Notes under the pieces: model-generated
Told to the model about the DNA's origin: nothing
Seen by the model: only the letters and a program-made list of their open reading frames with translations
Databases searched by the model: none
Program-made: the position numbers and the translations under genes
NCBI RefSeq assembly: GCF_900566085.1
Contig: NZ_UPHT01000170.1
Location: 1 to 64,000, forward strand
Direction of reading: 5' to 3'
Length of the DNA stretch: 64,000 bases
DNA from: Mycobacterium attenuatum
Lineage (GTDB): Bacteria; Actinomycetota; Actinomycetes; Mycobacteriales; Mycobacteriaceae
Shown here: positions 1 through 8,954 of the stretch, in pieces
How positions within the stretch are numbered: position 1 is the first letter of the stretch
Layout: the number at the start of each line of letters is the position of its first letter

Positions 1-41
1 TCGACGACGACAGCGGTGATGACCAGGCGAGCCTTCGACAT
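1..41 (-). CDS. IS481-family transposase, N-terminal fragment (cut by window edge)
   Basis: An ATG at 41 on the minus strand opens a frame reading MSKARLVITAVVV up to the window edge. This is the usual beginning of actinobacterial IS481-family transposases, where a helix-turn-helix and then a DDE catalytic core follow. Only 13 residues are visible, so intactness cannot be judged. It is placed just inside the repeated IS-end motifs at 66-109, as expected for the first gene of the element. Confidence 0.5.
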   Translation of the reverse strand, partial: MSKARLVITAVVV

Positions 42-109
42 CCACTGAACGTCGCTGCCGTCAAGCTATTCCGATGTCTTGACACACCCCATTCGTATGT
101 CCTGACGCA
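1..109 (-). mobile_element. Edge of an IS481-family insertion sequence (continues left of window)
   Basis: The first bases carry the start of an IS481-type transposase on the minus strand, and two similar 21-base units lie just upstream of it, at 66-86 and 89-109, in the same direction with a 23-base period (16 of 21 bases identical). Tandem units of this kind at an IS end are likely transposase-binding or terminal-repeat sequence. The end near 109 reads ...CA on the plus strand, which fits a TG...CA terminus. No target duplication can be seen because the other end lies outside the window. The family call rests mainly on the transposase start. Confidence 0.55.
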
Positions 110-139
110 CCACACCGCCACCCCGACCCATCGCGACGC

Positions 140-832
140 TTATGCGGTAACCAGGCTGTTCCTGGCCAGCGGCGTTCCGAAGTACCCGACTTCGGGATCG
201 ACGACGACGGTCTTGGTCTGGCCTTGTCGCGCCAGCACGTCGCGGGCCATCTGCTCGAACGAGATCTTGTCCGGCCCGCCGACATTCGCGATGCCGCCCA
301 ACGGTTTACCTTCGGCCACCCGGGCCACCTCGGCGGCGAGGTCGGCGGCGGCGATGGGCTGGATCAGTGCGTCCGGGACGCGAACTTCGCCGCCGACGGT
401 CATCGACGCCGTGATGGCGTCGGTGAACTCCGCGAACTGGGTGGCACGCACGATCGAGTAGGGCAGCTCCGATTCTTCGATGAGCTTCTCCTGAGCGACC
501 TTCGCGCGCAGGTACCCGCTTTCGGGCAGCTGATCGGACCCGACAATCGACACGGCTACGTAGTGCCCGACGGCGCCGGCACGAGCGGCGGCTACCAGGT
601 TGGTGGTCGACGTGGTGAAGAACTCCATCACCGGATCGTCGTCGAAGGACGGTGAGTTCGTTACGTCGACAACGACGTCGGCCCCCCGCAGCGCGTCGGC
701 GAGGCCTGCCCCGGTCAGGGTGTTGACGCCGGTGCGGGGCGACGCCGCAACCGCGTCGTGGTGGTGCTGGCGCAGCTTCTCGACCACTTTCGATCCCAGC
801 ACACCCGTGCCACCGATCACGACGACCCGCAT
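140..832 (-). CDS. NmrA/SDR-like NAD(P)-binding protein
   Basis: A 230-residue atypical short-chain dehydrogenase of the NmrA/NAD(P)H-binding type. The N-terminus has the Rossmann motif GGTGVLGSKVV (residues 8-18), followed by a strand-helix fold with an early VDVTNS segment. There is no clear YxxxK pair, so it may bind the nucleotide as a sensor or reduce a substrate that cannot be named from sequence. The length is complete for the family (about 230-300). It stands alone, between the IS edge and a small membrane protein, and the ATG at 832 is preceded by an AAAGGGGA-like ribosome site. Confidence 0.8.
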   Translation of the reverse strand: MRVVVIGGTGVLGSKVVEKLRQHHHDAVAASPRTGVNTLTGAGLADALRGADVVVDVTNSPSFDDDPVMEFFTTSTTNLVAAARAGAVGHYVAVSIVGSDQLPESGYLRAKVAQEKLIEESELPYSIVRATQFAEFTDAITASMTVGGEVRVPDALIQPIAAADLAAEVARVAEGKPLGGIANVGGPDKISFEQMARDVLARQGQTKTVVVDPEVGYFGTPLARNSLVTA

Positions 833-945
833 GGTTCCCCTTTTCCAAAAGTCACGGGACCGGGTAACCGGCCCGTGCCGCGTGGCGATTCGCGTAGAAC
901 CAAGCTAACGCCGCCCCCTGGGGATTGCCGCAAGATGCGCGCGGG

Positions 946-1173
946 CTAAATGACATGCCAATGGGTCAACGCCGCAAACAAGGCGATCCAGCCGGCCGAA
1001 ATCACCAGGCCTGCGATCGCTTCGCCGCGGCCTTCGCCGGTTGCCCTGACCTGGGCGAGCGCCGCGATAGCGCAGATGACGCTCAATACCACCGCGCCGC
1101 CCACGGCGAACGCGAAGGCCGCTGGAGCGTACATGTTGGTCGTGCGCTCCGGCACCGGCTGGCAGGTGGTCAT
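946..1173 (-). CDS. Small DUF4190-like membrane protein
   Basis: A 75-residue protein with two hydrophobic segments (about residues 16-41 and 50-68) joined by a short charged loop (TGEGRGEA). This AxxLG/GRGxAIAGL layout is typical of actinobacterial DUF4190 proteins, which are small two-helix membrane proteins of unknown role. It sits downstream of the cytochrome P450 on the same strand. The start is uncertain: a second in-frame ATG lies at residue 14, and the shorter form would begin right at the first helix. Confidence 0.6.
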   Translation of the reverse strand: MTTCQPVPERTTNMYAPAAFAFAVGGAVVLSVICAIAALAQVRATGEGRGEAIAGLVISAGWIALFAALTHWHVI

Positions 1174-1205
1174 ATCAGCTATCCCCTTCGCGTTGGACCG
1201 TCAGA

Positions 1206-2600
1206 TCAGCGATGAGCATCCGAGCCGGCGCTTGGAAGATTCTCAAAGGATTCTTGGAGCCGAGGCCGCAACCGCACTCTGGTGCCGTGGCGGGGTACCA
1301 GCATGATGGAGCGCCGCACGATGCGCTCGGGCCTGTCGTCGACGGCGCTGAACTCCCCTTCGCGCAACAGCACGTGCAACACGGTGACCAGCTCCCGCAT
1401 CGAAAAGGCCGCGCCCAGACAACGTTTCACGCCGCCACCGAAGGGCACCCAGGCGTAGGTTTGCGGGCGCACCCCGAGGAATCGCTCGGGCCGGAACTCG
1501 TTGGGATGGTCATAGACGCCGGGATTGCGGTTGACGGCGATGATGTGGACGACGATGCGCGTTCCGGCATCCACCATATAGTCGCCGATGCGAAACGGTT
1601 GCGCGGCCACGCGTGCCGTAAGGGGTGCGGGCGGCCGCACCCGCAGCGTCTCGTTGATCACCGCGGTGGTGAAATCCGCCACGCCGCTGACGGCTTCGGC
1701 GCACACTCGCCGCAGCGCATCGGGATGGTGCAGCAGGAGGTCGAAGACCCATGCCAGCGTGGTCGCGGTGGTTTCGTGGCCGGCCAGCATCAAGGTGATC
1801 AGATCGTCGCGAATCTCGTTGTCGGACAGTCGTTCACCGTCGTCGCCGCGCGCACGCAGCAGCAGCGCCAGGATGTCGTGTTGCTCGTTCAGGTCCGGGT
1901 CGGCGCGACGGCGGGCGATCAGCGGCAGGACGGCGTCGTCGATCTCCCGGTAGGCCCGTGCCCGTGACGGCCACACGCGTAACGTGCCGAAGCGACGAAG
2001 CGCATACCGCATCGTCAATTGCTCTGAGACACCCAGGTTCAGCAGACGTTCGAAGGGCCGGCCGAGCCGCCGCACCTCGTCGGGATCCTCGACGCCGAAC
2101 ACGACCTTGACGATCACGTCCAGCATCAGCGCGCGGGCGGCGGGCAGTAGCGCGAACGGCCGGTCGACGGGCCAACCGCGCATCGCTGCGCGAGTGGAGT
2201 CTTCGATGATCGGCACGTAACCGTTGAGCGCGGCCCCGTGTAGCGGAGGAGTCAGGAGCTTGCGGCGCCGCAGGTGCTCGGGCTCTTCCTGCACGAACAT
2301 CGACCCGGACCCGTAGATCGCCGCCGCCGGTCCCACGCCCTCGCCGCCGAGCAGGACGTCGGCGGGAGCAGTGAATACCTCCCTCACCAGGGTCGGATCC
2401 GAAACGATCGCTACGTCGCCCAGGGACAGGATCGGCATCGTCATGATCGGTCCGTAGCGTCGGATCAGCCGCAGCATCCGGCGCTCCCCGCCCACCAGGT
2501 AGGCCACCGCGTACACCGTCGCGAAAGCGGTACGAAACCGGCGTGGGGCCGGTAGGCCGGGCGGCCGCCGCTGAAAACTTGGCGAATCAGCCACGTCCAC
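1206..2600 (-). CDS. Cytochrome P450
   Basis: A 464-residue cytosolic P450 monooxygenase. It has the oxygen-binding I-helix AGHETTA (about residue 270), the K-helix ExxR in NETLRVRPP, the PERF motif (RPERFLG), and the haem-binding loop FGGGVKRCLGAAF with the axial cysteine. The arrangement (short proline-rich N-terminus, no membrane anchor) is that of the mycobacterial CYP135/CYP138-type families, which I recall only at family level; the substrate is unknown. It needs a ferredoxin and reductase, and neither is encoded nearby. The gene is complete and followed on the same strand by a small membrane protein. Confidence 0.93.
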   Translation of the reverse strand: MDVADSPSFQRRPPGLPAPRRFRTAFATVYAVAYLVGGERRMLRLIRRYGPIMTMPILSLGDVAIVSDPTLVREVFTAPADVLLGGEGVGPAAAIYGSGSMFVQEEPEHLRRRKLLTPPLHGAALNGYVPIIEDSTRAAMRGWPVDRPFALLPAARALMLDVIVKVVFGVEDPDEVRRLGRPFERLLNLGVSEQLTMRYALRRFGTLRVWPSRARAYREIDDAVLPLIARRRADPDLNEQHDILALLLRARGDDGERLSDNEIRDDLITLMLAGHETTATTLAWVFDLLLHHPDALRRVCAEAVSGVADFTTAVINETLRVRPPAPLTARVAAQPFRIGDYMVDAGTRIVVHIIAVNRNPGVYDHPNEFRPERFLGVRPQTYAWVPFGGGVKRCLGAAFSMRELVTVLHVLLREGEFSAVDDRPERIVRRSIMLVPRHGTRVRLRPRLQESFENLPSAGSDAHR

Positions 2601-2649
2601 GACACAACACGGCGCCGTCGGCTAGGTCAAGGCCGGACGGCCACCCCGA

Positions 2650-2952
2650 TCACACGCAGTCGGCGCACACGGGAAGCTCGCCATTCGAACTGCGCAACCG
2701 GCTGCGGTGCTGCACCAGGAAGCAACGCGAACAAGTGAATTCATCGGCGCGCTGGGGAATCACCGTCACCGACAACTCTTCACCGGATAGATCTGCACCC
2801 GGCAGTTCGAACAAAGACGCCTCGTTCGGGTCGTCGTCGACGACGGCGGTGGACAGTTTCGGCAAGGCGGGCGTCAGTTCATTCAGCACCGACTCGTCCA
2901 CGGTGTCGGTGTCAGACACGCGGCGTGCATCGTAATCGCTAGCGGTCGGCAT
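2650..2952 (-). CDS. DUF4193-type zinc-ribbon-like protein
   Basis: A 100-residue acidic protein starting MPTASDYDARR. The C-terminus carries two CxxC pairs (CSRC and CADC, about 25 residues apart) that could bind zinc, with a basic HRSRLR segment between them. This is the mycobacterial DUF4193 family, of unknown function. I chose the ATG at 2952 because AGGAAGGGA lies just upstream; a longer form from 3018 would run through the probable promoter. A SigF-like promoter is centred about 80 bases upstream. Confidence 0.8.
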   Translation of the reverse strand: MPTASDYDARRVSDTDTVDESVLNELTPALPKLSTAVVDDDPNEASLFELPGADLSGEELSVTVIPQRADEFTCSRCFLVQHRSRLRSSNGELPVCADCV

Positions 2953-3017
2953 GGTGCGTCCCTTCCTGCTGAGTGACCGGGTTACACACCTGCTTGTGGT
3001 CACCCGTGGCAGAGTCA

Positions 3018-3044
3018 ATACCCTTTTCGGATACCGGTCACACC
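3018..3044 (-). promoter_or_regulatory. SigF-like promoter for the DUF4193 gene
   Basis: Read on the minus strand: GGTGTG, 15 bases, GGGTAT. The -10 match is perfect; the -35 element differs at one position of GGTTT. The expected transcript start would leave a leader of about 60 bases before the ATG at 2952. Confidence 0.4.
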
Positions 3045-3124
3045 TGTCAACAGAAAGAAATCGGCAACACCACCAACACCAGTGAGGCCGCCGATCGGGC
3101 GGTCAAACCTCGAGGAAGTCCGAT

Positions 3125-3397
3125 TCAGCGGGTCGAGATTTCGGAACCGGAAACCGGAATCCGGCTGCGTGAGACCGCCAGCCCGATCCAGGGCGCCATG
3201 ACGGCCACCACCAGGATCGCCGCGGCCACGACCGAATGCCCGGTGGTCAGCAACACCAAGCCGAGGAGCAGGCCGGTCGCCCAGACGACCGCCGCCACCA
3301 AACCGGGGACGTTCACACCCTGCTCGCCGACCTCTGCCCGCGCGGGGTAGCCAGAACGAACGGCGGTACTTCCGGTGTTAAGCATGTTGGCCATCAT
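3125..3397 (-). CDS. Small two-helix membrane protein
   Basis: A 90-residue protein with a polar N-terminus (about 25 residues) and two hydrophobic segments, roughly residues 30-50 and 54-74, ending in a basic, serine-rich tail (SRSRIPVSGSEISTR). I do not recognise a family; related small membrane proteins are common near mycobacterial stress genes. Two start codons lie close together (residues 1 and 2, and another ATG at residue 5). It is divergent from the isochorismatase-fold gene, across 138 bases of relatively AT-rich sequence. Confidence 0.55.
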   Translation of the reverse strand: MMANMLNTGSTAVRSGYPARAEVGEQGVNVPGLVAAVVWATGLLLGLVLLTTGHSVVAAAILVVAVMAPWIGLAVSRSRIPVSGSEISTR

Positions 3398-3535
3398 ATC
3401 CTATGGAAACTATTGCCAGGTCGTTTAATCTGTAACCGTTCTACCGGATAGCTGTGAGGTCACTGCCAATGGTTACCCCGCGGCCGGGTGCCCGCAAACC
3501 GGGTGGGCGGCCTCTTATCGGGGTATCACTGGTCG

Positions 3536-4075
3536 GTGAGTGATACCGCCCTGCTGGTCATCGACATGTTCAACGACTACCGCCATCCCGACGCCGAACA
3601 GCTGGCCGCCAACGTCGCGGCCATCGTCGATCCGTTGGTCGAGCTGATCGGGACCACCGAGCGGGACGGCGGGGCCGATCTCATCTATGTCAACGACAAC
3701 CACGGCGATTTCACCGCCGACCATCGTGCCATCATTTCGGCCGCACTGGACGGGCAGCGCCCTGACCTGGTCAAACCGCTGGTACCGAAGGCCGGTTGCC
3801 GGATCATCACCAAGGTGCGCCACAGCGTGTTCTATGCCACCGCCCTGGAGTACCTGCTGGATCGGCTGAAGACGCGGCGCATCGTGCTCACGGGTCAGGT
3901 GACCGAGCAGTGCATCCTCTACAGCGCGCTTGACGGCTACCTGCGGCACTACGAGGTCGTGGTCCCACCCGATGCGGTCGCCCACATCGACGAGGAACTC
4001 GGAGCCGCCGCGCTGAAGATGATGGAGCGCAACATGAGCGCCACCTTGCTACCCGCGCAGCGCTGTCTGCGGTGA
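3536..4075 (+). CDS. Isochorismatase-fold cysteine hydrolase
   Basis: A 179-residue cytosolic hydrolase of the isochorismatase/nicotinamidase superfamily. The catalytic triad is visible: Asp in LLVIDMFNDY, Lys in ITKVRHSVFYAT, and Cys in TGQVTEQCILY, the last followed by the family's usual VPPDAVAHI segment. The substrate cannot be told; the family includes nicotinamidases and other amidases. I chose the GTG at 3536 because VSDTALLVIDM fits the family start. A GGGTAT at 3521-3526 would give a near-leaderless transcript here, but its -35 region (GGGTGG) is weak. Confidence 0.85.
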   Translation: MSDTALLVIDMFNDYRHPDAEQLAANVAAIVDPLVELIGTTERDGGADLIYVNDNHGDFTADHRAIISAALDGQRPDLVKPLVPKAGCRIITKVRHSVFYATALEYLLDRLKTRRIVLTGQVTEQCILYSALDGYLRHYEVVVPPDAVAHIDEELGAAALKMMERNMSATLLPAQRCLR

Positions 4076-4139
4076 ACCGTTTGCGCTTCGCCCATCCGGG
4101 GAATGTCGGCCCATTGGCATGTCTACGAGAGGTAACCAG

Positions 4140-4310
4140 ATGACCCGACGTCACTCCACCAAGGCCGAGTCTGACGTGGAATCCGACCCCCATGTCACCA
4201 AGTCACGAGCCGGCCGCGATGACGAAGGCAGTTACGTTGGCCGCACCGCCGCCGATGACGACTTCGGCAGCGGAGAAACCGGTGCTGAGGCGCGCAGCCA
4301 GGACGGCTGA
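4140..4310 (+). CDS. Small hydrophilic conserved-type protein
   Basis: A 56-residue, very polar, acidic protein (MTRRHSTKAESD..., then repeated DDE/DDD patches and no hydrophobic core), probably disordered. A GAGAGG ribosome site sits 6-11 bases before the ATG at 4140, which favours this start over the ATG at 4119. Upstream at 4079-4103 is GTTT-N15-GGGGAA, a weak SigF-type match. No function can be assigned. It lies between the hydrolase and the convergent EEP-fold gene. Confidence 0.5.
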   Translation: MTRRHSTKAESDVESDPHVTKSRAGRDDEGSYVGRTAADDDFGSGETGAEARSQDG

Positions 4311-4323
4311 CGACCGGACCGGT

Positions 4324-5088
4324 CTATCCCCGGTCCAGCTCCACCAGCAACGCCCGATGATCCGAGATCGGCATTAGCTCGGCGGCCGGCGCGCGGGCAC
4401 GCAAACCGGGATCGTCGGTGAGGATGTGGTCGAGTTGCCGGTCGGGGTCAGGCGCCGGAAACGTCGCCGCCGTTGCCAACGGCCGCATCCGTGACCACCG
4501 GTGTGCCGCGGCCGGCGTCAGGTTGAGGTCCCCGGTGAGCAGCCGCGGCCCGGGAAAGCCGCGAACGTCGTGAACCAGGCGGCGCAGCTGCCATCGGTTC
4601 CAGCCGGGCACGAAGGACAAATGCGTGTTGGCCACCGTGAGCGGACCCAGCGGAGTGCGTAGGCGTGCGATGACGGCCGCCCGCGGCTCCTCGTCGACGA
4701 TCATCACCTTGTTCGGCCCCGGCAGATACATCGGGAATCGCGCCGGAATGCGGGGCAGCCGCACCACCTGCCAGCTGGCCGCCGGGAAGCGTGACAACAG
4801 CGCGATGCCGTAGGCCGCGGTCCCGGGTTGTTCATCGCCGGTGGCGGCCATCCACGTCGCGCCGGGTGTACCCGAGATCGCGGCCACGAACCGGTGCGCC
4901 ACCGCGCCCATGGCTTCGGCGGCCGCCGCGGTGAGATCGGCCCGGCCCGATCGCGGCTGGTCACAGTCCACTTCCTGTAGCGCCAGCACGTCCGGGTCAA
5001 GTTGGCGCACGCAGTCACACAGCCGCTGCACGTTCACCCCGTCGCCCACCGTGCGGCCGTGCAGGATGTTGAACGTCGCCACCCGCAT
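4324..5088 (-). CDS. Endonuclease/exonuclease/phosphatase (EEP) family protein
   Basis: A 254-residue protein with the full EEP (DNase I-like) fold. Metal and catalytic motifs are present in order: FNILHG at the N-terminus, LQEVD (metal-binding Glu), NTHLS, TGDLNL (Asp/Asn), and LDHIL plus ISDHRAL at the C-terminus (catalytic His). There is no signal peptide, so it is probably cytosolic. Members hydrolyse phosphodiesters or phosphomonoesters in DNA, RNA, inositol phosphates or lipids; the substrate is unknown. It starts 13 bases after the stop of the acyl-CoA dehydrogenase-like gene and is probably co-transcribed with it. Confidence 0.85.
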   Translation of the reverse strand: MRVATFNILHGRTVGDGVNVQRLCDCVRQLDPDVLALQEVDCDQPRSGRADLTAAAAEAMGAVAHRFVAAISGTPGATWMAATGDEQPGTAAYGIALLSRFPAASWQVVRLPRIPARFPMYLPGPNKVMIVDEEPRAAVIARLRTPLGPLTVANTHLSFVPGWNRWQLRRLVHDVRGFPGPRLLTGDLNLTPAAAHRWSRMRPLATAATFPAPDPDRQLDHILTDDPGLRARAPAAELMPISDHRALLVELDRG

Positions 5089-5101
5089 GGTTACGTGTCG
5101 A

Positions 5102-6094
5102 CTATCGGCACGGCCGCGGATCGGGCGCCTTCGCCCGGCGCCGCGGCCCGCAACGATGCTGTCCGGCCAAACGGCCGAGTTCGGCTAGGTCCCGCTCGGC
5201 GTGGCTTTGCCGGATATAGATGGTCAGGTCGGCGACCCGCTGAGCGTGGCGGCCGTCCTGACACAGCGGTCCCGGGCCCAGCGCCCGTCCGGTCCGGGTG
5301 ATGGCCTCGTCGACGGCGTGTTCGACGATGGCGCGGGCGCGACGCGCCAGCAGTTGAGCGGTGCCGGCCCGATCGAACGGATCGGCGTCGATCTGCTCTG
5401 CGACACCGGCCAGCATCGCTTCTCCGGCGGCGAGCGCGGCGTCCACGGCGCCCAGGTGCGCCAGCGAATAGGCGTCGGCCGACTGGCTGTCGGCGCAGCG
5501 GTACAGGGGGTCGGCTACCCGGCGGGCGCCGCCCAGCCAGCATGCCGCCACCCCGACCGCGGCGTGCCAGAAGCCGGGGCGGTTCGAGTAGGCATCGGGC
5601 TCGCCGACCGCCATCGCGTGGACATCGCTGAACTGCACCGATCGCGTGTCGCTGCCGGCCATTCCGGGGTTCCACCAGGTACTCGGCAGAGGTTTGACGA
5701 CGGGATCGGTCACCGTCACCGCGAACAGGCCCCGTTTGCCGTCGTCGAGGACGGCGGTAACCAGCGCATGGGTGCAAAAGCCGGCTCCCGGGCACCACAC
5801 CTTGATGCCGTTGAGAACGTACTCGTCGCCGGCGATGCGGCCGGCGCGCAGCACGGCGTCGGCGGACTCGGCCACCCACACACCCCACAGCTGATTGGGT
5901 TGCGGCGGCTTGCCGCCCAACTCGTTGATGATGGCGGCGGCGTCAACGTGGGCTTCGGCGATGCGGGCCGCCGCAATGTCCTCCTCGGCCAGCTGGGCCA
6001 GGCGCTGCCAGCGTTCGGCGGTGCGCCCGGAAGCCGGCAACGGCAACTCCAGCCGCCCCGACTCCAGCCAATGCTCGACAAGTCCGGCACTCAT
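5102..6094 (-). CDS. Acyl-CoA dehydrogenase-like protein
   Basis: A 330-residue protein resembling acyl-CoA dehydrogenases: an N-terminal helical part, a middle beta domain (GIKVWCPGAGFCTHALVTA, then WWNPGMAGSDTRSVQFSDV, which corresponds to the GMRGS-T-V-F-DV region) and a C-terminal four-helix part. It is shorter than the usual 380 residues, and the C-terminal catalytic glutamate cannot be identified with confidence, so it may be a divergent or non-catalytic member. It is first in a two-gene unit with the EEP-fold gene. The last 20 residues are Arg/Pro-rich and atypical. Confidence 0.65.
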   Translation of the reverse strand: MSAGLVEHWLESGRLELPLPASGRTAERWQRLAQLAEEDIAAARIAEAHVDAAAIINELGGKPPQPNQLWGVWVAESADAVLRAGRIAGDEYVLNGIKVWCPGAGFCTHALVTAVLDDGKRGLFAVTVTDPVVKPLPSTWWNPGMAGSDTRSVQFSDVHAMAVGEPDAYSNRPGFWHAAVGVAACWLGGARRVADPLYRCADSQSADAYSLAHLGAVDAALAAGEAMLAGVAEQIDADPFDRAGTAQLLARRARAIVEHAVDEAITRTGRALGPGPLCQDGRHAQRVADLTIYIRQSHAERDLAELGRLAGQHRCGPRRRAKAPDPRPCR

Positions 6095-6250
6095 GCGCTT
6101 ACCCGGCCGTCACACGGTCCGCTACCAGGAAAAGTCACCACCGCGGCCCACGCATAACAACTCGGCGCTGTGGCTGACATACGTTGCTGATACCCGATAT
6201 CGGCGGGCGATTAAACGGTTGCCCGATAGTGGCCGAACCCGCGAGGGCCG

Positions 6251-6276
6251 GGTTGCCGACGACATCGGCCGGGTAT
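6251..6276 (+). promoter_or_regulatory. SigF-like promoter for the nucleotidyltransferase gene
   Basis: GGTTGC, 15 bases counted from GTTG, then GGGTAT at 6271-6276. The expected transcript start (about 6283) is only a few bases before the ATG at 6289, so the transcript would be nearly leaderless, which also supports that start. Confidence 0.5.
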
Positions 6277-6288
6277 GCCTTAGCCACG

Positions 6289-6906
6289 ATGACTATCCCG
6301 GAGGCCCCCGACACCAACAGCCGCACCGGCGGCGCCGAGTACGCGGGGCTGCGAGAGGCCCTGCGCAATGCCGCGTCAGCCCTCAAGAAGCACGGGCCGC
6401 GCTTCGCGTTGGCCGGCAGCTACGCCTTATGGGCGTATGGCGCACCCGAACCCAGCCACGACGTCGACATTGTGGTCGCCGAGACCGACGTGGCGGCCGC
6501 GGCCACCACCCTGGCCGACGCCGGGTTCTGCATGCAACGCCCACCCGAAGACTGGCTGCTCAAGGCCCGCAGCGGGAAGTGGGTAGTCGACGTGCTGCAC
6601 CGGGTCAACGGTGAGCCGGTGGACTCGGCGGTCCTTGACGGAGCGGAAGAGCGTGTGGTGCTGGCCATTCCGATGCCGGTGTTGCCGCCGACGACGGTGT
6701 TCATCCAGAAGCTGCGCGCCTTGACCGAGCATCACTGCAACTTCGCCGACCTGCTGCCGGGCGCACGCGCGGTTCGCGAACAGCTCGACTGGTGCCGCAT
6801 CGAAAAGGCCACCGGCGACAACGAATTCGCGGCCGCGTTCCTGATGCTGGCCGGCCGGCTCGGGTTACGCGGCCCCGACGGCTGTCCACACTGCGCGGGT
6901 GGCTGA
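6289..6906 (+). CDS. Nucleotidyltransferase-fold protein
   Basis: A 205-residue protein with a minimal nucleotidyltransferase core: LAGSYALWAYG (the GS helix) followed by SHDVDIVV, giving the two metal-binding aspartates (DxD), and a third acidic position in KWVVDVLH. The pattern resembles the nucleotidyltransferase-like proteins of AbiEii/DUF6036 type, which transfer nucleotides to protein or RNA targets, often in toxin-antitoxin systems. No partner toxin or antitoxin is adjacent, so the role is open. The C-terminus ends in CPHCAGG. The convergent Ag85 gene ends 5 bases away. Confidence 0.7.
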   Translation: MTIPEAPDTNSRTGGAEYAGLREALRNAASALKKHGPRFALAGSYALWAYGAPEPSHDVDIVVAETDVAAAATTLADAGFCMQRPPEDWLLKARSGKWVVDVLHRVNGEPVDSAVLDGAEERVVLAIPMPVLPPTTVFIQKLRALTEHHCNFADLLPGARAVREQLDWCRIEKATGDNEFAAAFLMLAGRLGLRGPDGCPHCAGG

Positions 6907-6911
6907 CGGCC

Positions 6912-7943
<1,032 letters not shown>

Positions 7944-8102
7944 CTACCGACCAAGTCGGATTGCGGGTACCCCGCGCTGCGCCGGTTCAACCCATCGGTT
8001 CCACCACCGGAATGACCGGCGGATACCACCACGATCAGGCCGCCGCGTGGCGCCGAAAAATTCATGGTTTGGACGCGTGCGCGGACGGGCACCTCCTGCG
8101 GC

Positions 8103-8846
8103 ATGAATGCCTCTGCCATTGCTCGTCTCATGGGTCCCACCGCAGCCGTTGCGTGGGCACTCAGCGCCTCCGTCCTACCGGCCACCGCCATCCCCTCCGC
8201 ATCCGCTCAGCCATGCCCCGACGTCGAGGTGATATTCGCCCGCGGCACCGGCGAACCTCCCGGCGTCGGCCCCACCGGACAGGCCTTCGTCGACGCCCTG
8301 CGCTCGCGCATCGGCCCACGCTCAATGGGCGTCTATGCGGTCAACTACCCCGCCAGCGACCAGTGGGATACCGGCGTCGACGGCATCCGCGACGCCGGCG
8401 CGCACGTCGTCTCCACCGCCAACAGCTGCCCCAACACCCACATGGTGCTCAGCGGCTACTCTCAGGGCGCGGCCGTGATGGGTTTTGTCACCTCCCCGGC
8501 GGTGCCCGACGGGATCGACCCGGCGACCGTACCCAAACCGCTGGCACCCCAAGTGGCCAACCACGTCGCCGCGGTGGTGCTCTTCGGAACACCCAACGTG
8601 CGGGCCATGAACTTCCTCGGCGAGCCGCCCATCAGCATCGGCCCGGCATACCAGGGCAAGACCATCAAGGTGTGCGCGCCCGAAGACCCGGTGTGCTCCG
8701 ACGGCATGAACTTCGCCGCGCACGACACCTACGCCGACGACGGCAGCATGATCAGCAAGGGTGCCGACTTCGCCGCCAGCCGCCTGGGCGCAGGTCCTGG
8801 CGGGCCGATGACCGTCGCGTCTCCGGGCGGCGGCTTCGGAAACTGA
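8103..8846 (+). CDS. Secreted cutinase-family (Culp-like) esterase
   Basis: A 247-residue exported serine esterase. A signal peptide covers about residues 1-36 (cleavage near SASA-QPCPDV). The mature enzyme begins with the family block CPDVEVIFARGTGEPPG; the nucleophile is in GYSQGA, the aspartate in PEDPVCSDG and the histidine in AAHDTY. Paired cysteines match cutinase disulfides. Mycobacterial Culps hydrolyse lipid esters in the cell envelope. I chose the ATG at 8103 because it gives a proper signal peptide. It converges on the glycan cluster, with a hairpin between them. Confidence 0.9.
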   Translation: MNASAIARLMGPTAAVAWALSASVLPATAIPSASAQPCPDVEVIFARGTGEPPGVGPTGQAFVDALRSRIGPRSMGVYAVNYPASDQWDTGVDGIRDAGAHVVSTANSCPNTHMVLSGYSQGAAVMGFVTSPAVPDGIDPATVPKPLAPQVANHVAAVVLFGTPNVRAMNFLGEPPISIGPAYQGKTIKVCAPEDPVCSDGMNFAAHDTYADDGSMISKGADFAASRLGAGPGGPMTVASPGGGFGN

Positions 8847-8859
8847 GGAAACCGACCGG

Positions 8860-8895
8860 GTGACGGGCGGGCACCCCTGCGCACCCGCCCGTCAC
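8860..8895. terminator. Perfect 12-bp inverted repeat, likely bidirectional terminator
   Basis: GTGACGGGCGGG at 8860-8871 pairs perfectly with CCCGCCCGTCAC at 8884-8895 across a 12-base loop. It lies between the end of the cutinase gene and the end of the convergent glycan cluster. There is no T-run, as is usual for mycobacterial hairpin terminators. Confidence 0.6.
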
Positions 8896-8954
8896 ACCGC
8901 CTGACCGGATCGCGAAATGATCTGGTGCACATAACATTTCAGATCGTCCCGGGA

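Noticed and set aside
5201-6157. Long open frames antisense to real genes (e.g. opposite the acyl-CoA dehydrogenase-like gene)
   Set aside because: High GC content produces long shadow frames; these have no domains, poor starts and atypical composition, while the opposite strand has clear homologies.
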